Notes: generated by a model from the letters alone, not told the origin. A DNA stretch of 7,459 bases from Brachybacterium sp. (GCA_027322375.1 DAHVRS010000381.1:1-7459), one strand, 5' to 3'. Counted from the stretch's first letter, positions 1-6,620 are shown. Program-made: numbers and translations.

Positions 1-555
1 GGCTCCGTCTCCCTCGCCGTCTCCTTCGGCATGCCGGCCGCCTGGGGCGCCGCCTTCCCCGTCGCGATCTGCGTGACCTCGATCCTCGGAGGGATCTGGG
101 TGAGCGTGCACAATCGCGAGCCGCGCCGACGCACCGTGCTGACCTGGCTCGCCGTGACCCTGTCGGGTGTCGCGATCGTGGGCTTCGGCCACTCGATCGC
201 CGCGACCGTCGTGGGCGCGCTGCTGGTCGGAGCGGTGCTCGCGCCGCTGGCGACCTACTACTCCCTCGTGCTGGACCGTCTGGTCGCGCCCGAGCACCGC
301 GCGGAGGTGTTCGCGCTGCTGCGCACCGCGAACGCACTGGGCATCATCACCTCCTCCGCACTGATCTCGATGGTCTCGATGGATGCGACCTTCACGGTGG
401 TGATCACGGCGATGAGCGTGGTGCTGGTGGTGACCGGCGTCGTGTTCACCGCGGCCTGGGTCGAGGTGCGGCGTCGGCGCCTCGCCCGCGAGGCCGCGGA
501 GGCCCGCGCGCACGGGGCGGCCGCGGAACGCACCGCGACCGCCCCCACCCGCTGA
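1..555 (+). CDS. MFS transporter, C-terminal part (5' end outside window)
   Basis: The reading frame is open from base 1, so this is the 3' end of a gene that begins upstream; the internal ATG at 31 is not the likely start. About 184 residues are visible. They form four or five hydrophobic helices separated by short basic loops (for example a loop with HNREPRRR after the second helix). The tail is hydrophilic and rich in Arg, Ala and Glu, starting near VEVRRRRLAREAAEARA. This is the usual architecture of the last helices of a 12-TM major facilitator superfamily permease. The segment around LVAPEHRAEVFALLRTANALG resembles the cytoplasmic loop and helix 10 region of MFS drug or sugar permeases. 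The substrate cannot be read from this part. It converges on the glucosaminidase pseudogene, with only about 16 bp between the two stop codons and no clear terminator. The family call is fairly sure; function is unknown. Confidence 0.75.
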   Translation, partial: GSVSLAVSFGMPAAWGAAFPVAICVTSILGGIWVSVHNREPRRRTVLTWLAVTLSGVAIVGFGHSIAATVVGALLVGAVLAPLATYYSLVLDRLVAPEHRAEVFALLRTANALGIITSSALISMVSMDATFTVVITAMSVVLVVTGVVFTAAWVEVRRRRLAREAAEARAHGAAAERTATAPTR

Positions 556-571
556 GTCAGCCGAGTCTGTT

Positions 572-1590
572 TCAGCCCAAGCCGTGCCCGATCGGGAACG
601 CCTCCCCGCTGCCGTCGGCCGTGGGGATCGGGACAGGCAGGGTGCCCGACGGCTTCACGGTCCCGGCGAGCACGCCGGCGAGGGCGCGGAGCGACACGTC
701 CGCGGTCGAGTAGGTCGCCAGTGACGCCGCCACCTCCCCCACATGCACCACGTCGTATGGGTTGCGCACCGCGGCGTGCACCACGGAAGTGCCGCTGCCG
801 GCGAGCGCGCCGACGAGCGCGACCTGCGAAGCCGGGGTGGTGAAGCCGGAGGAGGAGGTCAGCACGAGGACCGTGTCCACCGCGGCGGCGGCCTCCGCGG
901 CGTCCTCCGGAATCGGACCGTTCAGCGCGGTCGCGGCGTGGCCGAGACTGATCAGCTCATCGACCACGACGTCGAGCTTCGCCGCCCCGCCCGCGCCGGT
1001 GACCAGCACCGTCGCGCCGTCGGCGAGCGGCAGCGCAGCGCCGTCGTCAGTGATCAGGGTGAGGGAGTCCTCGGCGACCTCCTGCACGCGCGCATGCGCC
1101 CGACGGGTGCCGACGGCTCGTGTCGCAGCGGCGGGGTCCACGGCGGTGCCGTCGAACAGGCCGCGGCGCAGCTTCTGCGCGAGGATGCGCCGCACGGACT
1201 GATCCCGCCGCTCTCGAGAGCAGCGGCCTGCGCATCGTTCGAGAGAGTCGCGATCTGTCCGAGGGACTGGAGGTTGTCGCTCCAGACGAAGTAGATCAAG
1301 CCGCCCACGTGGTGGGTGCGGACGATGTCCGCGATCGTGTCGACGCCGGTGGTCGAGGTGTTCGAGACATGAGGCTGGTCAGCTGTCGAGCCGTAGCCGA
1401 CGGCGACGAAGAGCTGGCCGATCTTCTGCTCGATGCTCATCTCGGCGAGCAGCTCCTCGATGCGCTCTGAGCCCTTGCCACCTCCCTTCGTGGGGGCGGC
1501 GTGGGCGAGGGCGGGCAGGGCGGTGGCGGCGCCCGCGAGGGTCGCGGCGGTGAAGGCGCGGCGGGTGAGGGTGCGGGTGGTGCGGGGCAT
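572..1590 (-). pseudogene. NagZ-like family 3 glycoside hydrolase (beta-N-acetylglucosaminidase), broken by internal deletion and frameshift
   Basis: The N-terminal piece starts at the ATG at 1590, preceded by AAGGA six bases upstream. It has a twin-arginine signal peptide (TRRAFTA, then a hydrophobic stretch ending near AHAAP), a Gly/Lys-rich linker, and the first part of a GH3 barrel: MSIEQKIGQLFVAVGYG, then GVDTIADIVRTHHVGGLIYF, then QIATLSNDAQAAALESGG. The C-terminal piece lies one frame over and begins at SVRRILAQKLRRGLFD, the last helix of the barrel. It continues with a complete GH3 C-terminal domain (AVRNPYDVVHVG, ATYSTADVSLRALAGVL, PSGTLPVPIP, ending PIGHGLG). Everything between is missing: by family knowledge about 250 residues, including the KHFPGHGDT-like His/Asp loop and the nucleophile Asp. 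The junction is near 1198-1205 and also shifts the frame; the N-terminal frame then runs on out of phase to a stop at 1054. An active enzyme cannot be made. The stop of the NamZ gene lies about 19 bp upstream, so the two were probably co-transcribed. Family identity is strong; an assembly artefact cannot be excluded. Confidence 0.88.
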
Positions 1591-1609
1591 GGGATGTCCT
1601 TCGCAGAGG

Positions 1610-2980
1610 TCAGTAGCGGCGGTAGCGCTGGGTGGAGGCCTCGAAGCGCTTGGCTTCCTTGCGCCAGGCCTCGACGATCGCCTCGGCGGGTTCACCCGCC
1701 TCGAGCATCGCGCGGGTGCGCTTCGTGCCGGAGAGCTGGTCGATCCAGCACGTGTCCTCCGGGGTGCGGCAGGCATCGCCCTCGCGCCAGTCCACCTCGT
1801 CCACGGTGCGCAGCAGGGCGGAGAGGACGTGGATGCCGGTGCGGACGGGTTCGTAGGCGGCGGCGTCGGTGACGTGCAGCTGGAGTCCGCCGCAGAAGGC
1901 GCCGGCGTGCTTGGAGGTGGTGGGGGTGGCGAACATCGGCCGGTAGAGCACGCCCGGCAGGTCTGCGGCCTGCAGCTCGCTGATGATCGCGTCGATGTGC
2001 GCCTCGGTGATGAAGGGCGCTCCGAACCACAGGAACGGGGTGGTGGTGCCGCGCCCCTCGGAGATGTTCAGCGACTCGATGAGGCCCGTGCCCGCGTAGA
2101 CCACGGCGATCTCGGGAGTGGGGATGTTCGGGGAGGGCAGCACCCAGGGCAGGTCTGCGGCCAGCGGATCCTCCGCGTCGTAGCCGCTCATCTCGACCAC
2201 TGTCAGGTCCACCGCGGCGTCCAGGAACTCGCCGTTGAAGAAGTCGGCGAGCTCGCCCACGGTGAGGCCGTGGGTCTGCGTGATCTCGCGCAGCCCCACG
2301 AAGGAGGACAGCTCCGGCTCGAGGACGAAGCCCTCGATGTCGCGACCGAGCGGGTTCGGGCGGTCCAGGACGATGAAGGACTTGTCGTTCTCGCCGGCCG
2401 CCTCCATCGCGTAGTAGAGGGTCCAGATGTAGGTGTAGAAGCGGGTGCCGATGTCCTGGATGTCGAAGACGAGCACGTCGACGTCGGCGAGCATCTGCGG
2501 GGTGGGCTTCTGAGTCTTCCCGTACAGGGAGCGGACGGGCAGGCCCGTCTTCTCGTCGATGTAGTCCCCGACGGAGCCGCCGGCGGGTTCGGCGCCGCGC
2601 ACGCCGTGCTCGGGGCCGAACAGGGCGGTCAGCGTGAAGCCGCCGCTCTCCTGCGCGTCGACGAGCAGGTCGATCGTGCTGCGCAGCTCCCGGTCGGTGC
2701 CGGTGGGGTTGGTGATGAGGCCGACGTTCTTGCCGTCGAGGAGGGAGAGTGCGTCGGCGGCGAGGAGGTTCTCGACGCCGAGGCGGAAGGAGCCCTTCTT
2801 CGCCCTGCCCTTGCCCTTCCCCTTGTCGTTCGGCGCGGCCTGGGCGGCGCCGGCGGCGAAGGCGGCGCCAGCGGGCAGGGCGCTGAGGGTGGCGAGGATG
2901 CGGCGGCGGGCCGGCCGAGCAGTGGCCCCCTCCCCCGTCCCGATCGTCGTGGTGGTCGGATCGTTCTCGGCAGGGTTCAC
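1610..2980 (-). CDS. namZ: Exported exo-beta-N-acetylmuramidase, DUF1343/NamZ (GH171) family
   Basis: Predicted 456-residue secreted enzyme. NamZ (Bacillus YbbC) removes MurNAc from the non-reducing end of peptidoglycan fragments outside the membrane. I chose the GTG at 2980 because GGAGG lies seven bases upstream and the protein then starts just before a Tat-like signal (ARRRILATL at about 24-32, hydrophobic core, ending near AQAAP at 50). The frame stays open further upstream to 3337, but that part overlaps the TetR gene and looks non-coding. A Lys/Gly-rich linker (52-63) precedes the DUF1343 domain. Visible family motifs are GLITNPTG (88-94), FGPEHG (121-126), VLVFDIQDIGTRFYTY (169-184), DRPNPLGR (206-213), PSPNIPTPE (282-290) and NISEGRGTTTPF (305-316). 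The Glu residues of EHG and SEGRG are candidate active-site acids. The domain runs to the C-terminus (QRYRRY) and appears intact. It lies 19 bp upstream of the broken NagZ-like gene, matching the NamZ-NagZ pairing known in Bacillus. Function is inferred from family, and the domain call is secure. Confidence 0.9.
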   Translation of the reverse strand: MNPAENDPTTTTIGTGEGATARPARRRILATLSALPAGAAFAAGAAQAAPNDKGKGKGRAKKGSFRLGVENLLAADALSLLDGKNVGLITNPTGTDRELRSTIDLLVDAQESGGFTLTALFGPEHGVRGAEPAGGSVGDYIDEKTGLPVRSLYGKTQKPTPQMLADVDVLVFDIQDIGTRFYTYIWTLYYAMEAAGENDKSFIVLDRPNPLGRDIEGFVLEPELSSFVGLREITQTHGLTVGELADFFNGEFLDAAVDLTVVEMSGYDAEDPLAADLPWVLPSPNIPTPEIAVVYAGTGLIESLNISEGRGTTTPFLWFGAPFITEAHIDAIISELQAADLPGVLYRPMFATPTTSKHAGAFCGGLQLHVTDAAAYEPVRTGIHVLSALLRTVDEVDWREGDACRTPEDTCWIDQLSGTKRTRAMLEAGEPAEAIVEAWRKEAKRFEASTQRYRRY

Positions 2981-2987
2981 CGGTGGG

Positions 2988-2992
2988 CCTCC
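2988..2992 (-). promoter_or_regulatory. Ribosome binding site deciding the GTG start of namZ
   Basis: GGAGG on the - strand, seven bases before the GTG at 2980-2978. It supports this start over the upstream in-frame codons, which have no leader peptide logic and overlap the TetR gene. Confidence 0.7.
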
Positions 2993-3102
2993 GTCATCGT
3001 CGTCGGATCGCGTGCCGGGAAGCAGCGGGGGCGCCGCGGGCACGATCCAGCACGCTACCGGCCCGTGGCCCCGGTCACAACCTGCCAGGTGGTCGATCGC
3101 CG

Positions 3103-3729
3103 TCAGGCGGGCAGTGACCAGCGCAGCTTCAGGCCGTCGACATGAGCCGCGAGGATGCCGGGCATGTCGACGTTCGGATCCAGCAGCCACTGCACCTGGA
3201 GCCCGTCCATGAGGGCGACCATGGTGCGGGCGATCTCGTCTGCGGGGGCCTCGGGGCGGAGCCAGCCGCGCTCGATCCCGGTCTAGATCTCGCCGCGCAG
3301 GAGATCGAGGGTGGTGGTGTAGTGCCGCTCCATCCACTCGTGCGCGGGATGAGCGGGCGGCACGGCCTCGCCGATCATCATCGTGTAGAGCGCGACGAGC
3401 TGGTGGCGGGTGGCGTTGATCCGGGCGATCTCGACGAGCCCGTCGAACACCGCCCAGGGAACGTCCTCCGCGGCAGGGGCGGAGTCCATCGCGTCACGAT
3501 GCTCCAGCACGGCGGCGAGCAACGCGTTCTTCGAGCGGAAGTGGTGGGCGAGGCCCGAGGGGGAGATCCCGGCGGCCTCGGCGACCTCGGCCATGGAGGT
3601 GGCGGCGAAGCCGTGATCGGCGATGAGCTCGATCGCGGCGCGCAGTGCGGCCTCGCGGACCACGGACGAGTCCTGGCCACGGGGACGGCCCGGACGGCGA
3701 CGACCCGGACGGGGTTCCCTCGCGCTCAT
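3103..3729 (-). pseudogene. TetR-family transcriptional regulator interrupted by an in-frame amber stop
   Basis: The ATG at 3729 follows AAGGAG four bases upstream. The N-terminus is basic (GRRRPGRPRG), followed by a TetR helix-turn-helix (about residues 28-67: ALRAAIELIADHGFAATSM, then AEVAEAAGISPSGLAHHFRSK). The ligand-binding domain begins at about 70. A TAG codon at 3285-3283 ends translation after LLRGEI (residue 148). The same frame then continues for 59 more residues with no shift, starting TGIERGWLRPEAPADEIART and including MVALMDGLQVQWLLDP, to a TGA at 3105-3103. That continuation is a typical TetR C-terminal helix pair, with the ALxDGL signature of BetI-like regulators. The whole frame would give about 208 residues, the normal family length. 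The truncated protein keeps the DNA-binding domain but loses the last helices, which usually form the dimer interface. A CAG, GAG or TGG codon changed by one base would explain the stop. The gene sits between a transporter and namZ, so it probably controlled one of them. Confidence 0.85.
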
Positions 3730-3738
3730 GCTGCTCCT

Positions 3739-3750
3739 TCGATCGTTCGA
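3739..3750. promoter_or_regulatory. Imperfect palindrome in front of the TetR gene, possible operator
   Basis: TCGATCGTTCGA matches its own reverse complement at 10 of 12 positions. It lies 10-21 bases upstream of the TetR start and touches the ribosome binding site. TetR regulators often bind a palindrome over their own promoter or leader, so autoregulation is possible. The element is short and could arise by chance in GC-rich DNA. Confidence 0.25.
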
Positions 3751-3777
3751 GGATCAGTGTTCCATGAGCACGCGAGG

Positions 3778-3812
3778 GACCCCGCCCGGGTCAGTGAGAG
3801 GCTCGTGGCCTC
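3778..3812 (-). terminator. Two short GC-rich hairpins after the MFS transporter, weak terminator candidate
   Basis: GAGGC-tcgtg-GCCTC (3798-3812) overlaps the stop codon of the transporter, and GACCC-cgccc-GGGTC (3778-3792) follows directly. Both have five perfect base pairs and a five-base loop. Neither is followed by a run of T on the transcribed strand, so this is at best a U-less terminator; readthrough into the TetR gene remains possible. Confidence 0.3.
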
Positions 3813-5151
3813 ACTTCACGCCACGGATGAACATCGTCATGCCTGCGCCGATCACGGCGACGACGAGGGCGGCGACGAGCAGGGCGGTGAAGTCCGTACC
3901 GCCCCCGAGGTTCGCGAGCAGGAAGCCGCCGAAGGCGGGGGCGAGGGACTGCGGGAGGGCGTTGGCGATGTTGAACACGCCCATGTCCTTGCCGGCCTCC
4001 TCGCGGTTGGGCAGCACCTCGAGCACGAGCGCGAGGTCGACCGCGATGTAGGTGCCGAAGGCGATGCCCATGATCGCTTCGACCACGTAGAAGGCGCCGA
4101 CGGTGTCCGCGTGCAGCAGCAGGTAGGTGGCGACGCCGAAGATGAGGATCGAGGCGGCGACGAGGACCTTGCGGCGGCCGAGAGCGTCGGAGAGCCAGCC
4201 TGCGGCGACGCTCGCGACCATCGAGGTGACGGTGTAGATCGTCACCCCCGTGGCGACGACGCGGACGGCATCGACGGGGTCGACACCGATGTGGTTCTCC
4301 ATGTACAGCACCCGGAAGGTGGTGAACATGTAGGAGGCGAGGATGATCGTGAAGCGACCGCCCCAGGCGAGACCGAAGTCGGGGAACTTCACAGGGTTGC
4401 GCCAGAAGGTGAGGGCGAGCTCGCGCAGGTTGAAGGGGTAGCGGTTCTCGCGCAGCACGGGCTCGGGGAGCATGAAGGCGAAGACCAGCACGAGCACCAT
4501 GCCGATCAGACCCGGCAGCAGGAACAGCGCGAGCATGTTGCTCGAGAGCCCCGCAGCGAGCCAGGTCGCGATCATGACGGCGAGGTTGCCGGAGATGCCC
4601 ACGAGACCCGAGGCCTTGCCGTACTGGGCAGGGCTGAGCTGATCCGCGATCGAGGCGACATACGCAGCGAGCGCCAGGTTGCCGGCAGCCTGGGCGAGGA
4701 ACCAGCCCACCGCCATGACCAGCGCGCTCGGGGCGAGCGCGATGAGGGCGAGGCCCACGAGCATGCCGAGGGAGCCGATGATCAGCCAGGGACGGCGGCG
4801 GCCGAAGCGGCTCGTGGAGCGGTCGGAGATGCGACCGCCGAGGGCGTTGAAGATGACCGCGGCGACGGCACCGGGTGCGACCGCGAAAGCGGTGATCGAG
4901 GCCGCCTCGGCCGGGCTGCTCGCGAGCAGGCTCGCCTTGACCTGGATGGAGACCGTGGCCGGGCCCATCAGCGCGATGAAGATGCCGAGCTGGCCCAGCA
5001 TGATGCCGGCGACGAACCACCAGGGTCGCGGCTTGTCGAACTCGATGCCGAGGTGCGGGATCGGCAGCTTCGGGCCGATGAGGTTGGGGCTGCCGACCGG
5101 ATCGATGGTCGAATCGGGCGCGAAGCCCTGCTGCGGGGGCGCTGAGGTCAC
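3811..5151 (-). CDS. MFS transporter, sugar/cation symporter-like (SLC45/GPH-like motifs)
   Basis: Predicted 446-residue integral membrane permease. The GTG at 5151 is chosen because AAGGAG lies five bases upstream; an ATG at 5232 would add an Arg-rich stretch without a leader role. After a hydrophilic N-terminus of about 43 residues there are about 12 hydrophobic helices, starting with WWFVAGIMLGQLGIFIALMG. The helix 2-3 loop carries a strong MFS motif A, GGRISDRSTSRFGRRRPW (106-123). This DRxxSRxGRRRPW form is common in the sucrose/SLC45 and glycoside-cation symporter-like families. A second copy, AGWLSDALGRRK, lies at 317-328 in the second half. PNREEAGKDMGVFNIANALPQ (381-401) is a further conserved loop and helix. 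The substrate is likely a sugar or glycoside, but this is inference. Its start is 185 bp downstream of the hydrolase stop, with a promoter-like island in the gap, so it may be transcribed on its own or read through from the LacI-hydrolase pair. The TetR gene follows 81 bp downstream. Confidence 0.85.
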   Translation of the reverse strand: MTSAPPQQGFAPDSTIDPVGSPNLIGPKLPIPHLGIEFDKPRPWWFVAGIMLGQLGIFIALMGPATVSIQVKASLLASSPAEAASITAFAVAPGAVAAVIFNALGGRISDRSTSRFGRRRPWLIIGSLGMLVGLALIALAPSALVMAVGWFLAQAAGNLALAAYVASIADQLSPAQYGKASGLVGISGNLAVMIATWLAAGLSSNMLALFLLPGLIGMVLVLVFAFMLPEPVLRENRYPFNLRELALTFWRNPVKFPDFGLAWGGRFTIILASYMFTTFRVLYMENHIGVDPVDAVRVVATGVTIYTVTSMVASVAAGWLSDALGRRKVLVAASILIFGVATYLLLHADTVGAFYVVEAIMGIAFGTYIAVDLALVLEVLPNREEAGKDMGVFNIANALPQSLAPAFGGFLLANLGGGTDFTALLVAALVVAVIGAGMTMFIRGVK

Positions 5152-5156
5152 GGGGA

Positions 5157-5162
5157 CTCCTT
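5157..5162 (-). promoter_or_regulatory. Ribosome binding site deciding the GTG start of the MFS transporter
   Basis: AAGGAG on the - strand, five bases before the GTG at 5151-5149. It favours this start over the ATG codons further upstream, which have no such site. Confidence 0.7.
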
Positions 5163-5170
5163 CGTCTGAA

Positions 5171-5184
5171 CGTCGTGCACGACG
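5171..5184. promoter_or_regulatory. Perfect 14-bp palindrome in the MFS leader, candidate operator
   Basis: CGTCGTGCACGACG equals its own reverse complement over all 14 bases. It lies between the predicted promoter (5233-5261) and the ribosome binding site (5157-5162), 20-33 bases upstream of the transporter start. That position suits a repressor site or a small RNA hairpin (CGTCG-tgca-CGACG) close to the ribosome binding site. The centre is GTGCAC rather than the central CG step usual for LacI-family operators, which slightly favours another regulator. No regulator can be assigned from sequence alone. Confidence 0.4.
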
Positions 5185-5232
5185 GGAGTGGCTCCCCATG
5201 GAGTCATGGGCCTGCTCGCGTCGCGGCCGCAA

Positions 5233-5261
5233 TTATTAGTTGCCATCCACCATTAAGTCGA
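5233..5261 (-). promoter_or_regulatory. Candidate sigma-70-type promoter for the MFS transporter
   Basis: On the - strand, TCGACT (5261-5256) resembles a -35 box. It is separated by exactly 17 bases from TAATAA (5238-5233), which resembles a -10 box. The AT-rich run (TTAAT and TAATAATT) stands out sharply in a window that is otherwise very GC-rich. It would place the transcript start about 70-80 bases before the GTG, leaving the palindrome in the leader. The boxes are imperfect matches. Confidence 0.45.
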
Positions 5262-5299
5262 GCGCAAACCTGCCAGTGGTCACTTTCTGAGACGAGACC

Positions 5300-5317
5300 G
5301 TGACCTCAGCAGGTCAC
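5300..5317. repeat. Inverted repeat just downstream of the hydrolase gene
   Basis: GTGACCT-cagc-AGGTCAC is a perfect 7-bp stem with a 4-base loop, 19 bases past the stop codon of the hydrolase on the - strand. It may be a terminator for the LacI-hydrolase transcript, though no T run follows, or an operator upstream of the transporter promoter. The first 11 bases (GTGACCTCAGC) recur exactly on the opposite strand at 5151-5141, covering the transporter start codon. Confidence 0.4.
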
Positions 5318-5336
5318 GAGGTGATGTCAGCGCAGG

Positions 5337-6620
5337 TCAGGCCGCGGCATGACCAGCGGCGAGGTCGAGGAGGTGAGCGAGGACACGCTCGCCGCTCGCG
5401 CGCAGACCGTTGTGCTCGTACTCACTGGTCACCCAGGTGCGCAGCCCCGGCAGCAGCGAGGCGGTCGCCATCGAGCCCTCGCGCGGGACGTAGGCGTCGT
5501 CGTAGTAGACGGCAGCGGCTCCGGGGACGGTGCAGCGGCGCAGAGCGTCCTCGTCGTACAGGCGCGGCCACTGGTGCTCGGCGAGGAGGTCCGCCGCCTC
5601 TGCCCAGGGCGCGAGCTCGGGGTCCTCGAGGAAGAGGTCGCGGTGCATGTGCTCGCCGCCGAGGAGGGTCGGGTCCTCGCGCGCCTCCTCCGGCATGGTG
5701 CGATCAGCGGCCCAGCCGGTCGCGACCCCGTCGGCCCAGCAGCTCTCGTGGATCACCGCGTACAGCGGGTTCCGCCCGCTGAAGGGCAGGGCGGCGGCGA
5801 GGTCGTGAGCGAAGGCCGGGGAGGCGGGGTCGAGGCCCAGCAGGTAGTGGAGGCGCTCCTGACCCTGGGAGGCGCCGAGGAGGTGGCCGAGCCGGCGCAG
5901 GCGCTCCACGCCCACGCTCTGCCCGTCGGGCAGGAGCAGCGTCCCGGCCGCAGCGGAGTCGGCGAGGCGGCGGAAGCGGTCACGGTCGCCGGGGAAGCGG
6001 TGCCAGTACCGCTCGGAGCGGGCGATCATGCCCTGCCAGGTGCTGGCGTAGACCTCGTCCATGCCGGGGCCGATCGTCGGGAGCCCGCCGGTGAACAGGG
6101 CCTTCTCGACGCTGCCCGGGGCCGCGCTGAGATAGCGCAGCGTGGTGAAGCCGCCGAAGGACTGACCGAGCAGGCTCCAGCGCTGGACGCCCAGGTCCTC
6201 GCGCAGCAGTTCGGCGTCGGCGACGATCGCGTCGGCGCGGAAGTGGGTGAGGTAGTCAGCCTGCTGGGCGGCGGTCGCGCCGCGCAGGGTCTCCGCGCCC
6301 ACGCCGTCCGGCAGCGCGGTGTCGAGTCCTACGGGGGTGGAGCGGCCGGTGCCGCGCTGGTCGAGCATGACCACGCGGTGGCCCTGCAGGGCGCGGCCCA
6401 GCCAGGCCGGGGAGGTCGCCTCCAGCGGTCGGGGCGCTTCGGAGCCGGGCCCGCCCTGGAGGAAGACGAGATACGGGAGGTGCTCTCCTCCCGGCGCGGT
6501 GACGATACGGGCGAAGAGCTCGATCTGCGGTCCGTCGGGTGCGGCGTGGTCGAGGGGGATCTGCAGGGTGCGGTCCTCGAGGTGGAGTCCGGGCAGGGCC
6601 CATTCGGTGGTGCGCATCAT
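5337..6620 (-). CDS. Alpha/beta hydrolase, proline iminopeptidase-like (peptidase family S33)
   Basis: Predicted 427-residue cytoplasmic enzyme with no signal peptide or membrane helix. S33 proline iminopeptidases remove N-terminal proline (sometimes other residues) from small peptides. Key motifs in order are the oxyanion-hole segment FLQGGPGS (53-60), MLDQRGTGRS (85-94), the nucleophile elbow GQSFGG with Ser154, HESCWADG (291-298) whose Glu may bind the substrate amino terminus, the acid Asp in YYDDAYVPREG (372-382), and the catalytic His in YEHNGLRASG (401-410). The full Ser-Asp-His triad is therefore present and the length fits the longer actinobacterial branch. The first ATG (6620) overlaps the stop of the LacI gene as ATGA. 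GGAGG lies one base before the first ATG and four before the second ATG (6617), so the second may be the true start. Overlap with the regulator gene implies co-transcription and translational coupling. Other S33 hydrolases (tripeptidyl peptidase, esterase) remain possible; the substrate is unproven. Confidence 0.88.
   Translation of the reverse strand: MMRTTEWALPGLHLEDRTLQIPLDHAAPDGPQIELFARIVTAPGGEHLPYLVFLQGGPGSEAPRPLEATSPAWLGRALQGHRVVMLDQRGTGRSTPVGLDTALPDGVGAETLRGATAAQQADYLTHFRADAIVADAELLREDLGVQRWSLLGQSFGGFTTLRYLSAAPGSVEKALFTGGLPTIGPGMDEVYASTWQGMIARSERYWHRFPGDRDRFRRLADSAAAGTLLLPDGQSVGVERLRRLGHLLGASQGQERLHYLLGLDPASPAFAHDLAAALPFSGRNPLYAVIHESCWADGVATGWAADRTMPEEAREDPTLLGGEHMHRDLFLEDPELAPWAEAADLLAEHQWPRLYDEDALRRCTVPGAAAVYYDDAYVPREGSMATASLLPGLRTWVTSEYEHNGLRASGERVLAHLLDLAAGHAAA

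Noticed and set aside
556..571. Bidirectional terminator between the converging MFS and NagZ-like genes
   Set aside because: Only about 16 bp separate the stops, and only the short near-palindrome CTGAGTCAG is visible; there is no stable hairpin or T run.
743..1294. + strand frames opposite the broken NagZ-like gene
   Set aside because: Low-complexity shadows with no family motifs; the - strand carries recognisable GH3 sequence on both sides of the junction.
2981..3102. A promoter or hairpin between the TetR gene and namZ
   Set aside because: Only a weak GGCC-acg-GGCC self-complementary stretch near 3060 and no convincing -10/-35 pair are visible, so I cannot say whether namZ has its own promoter.
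1433..3145. A 570-codon open frame on the + strand opposite namZ
   Set aside because: It is the antisense shadow of a GC-rich gene: composition dominated by Gly, Val, Glu, Asp and Arg, no domain motifs, no ribosome binding site, while the - strand frame has clear NamZ motifs.
2981..3337. A longer NamZ reading frame starting at 3337
   Set aside because: The additional 119 residues are Arg/Pro/His-rich, overlap the TetR C-terminal coding region in another frame, and would bury the signal peptide; the GTG at 2980 has a good GGAGG site.
3142..5145. A 667-codon open frame on the + strand opposite the TetR and MFS genes
   Set aside because: It spans two genes plus their spacer with no domain and a strongly biased, hydrophilic composition (His, Glu, Asp, Gly); a codon-bias shadow, as are the long + frames opposite the hydrolase (5349-6752).
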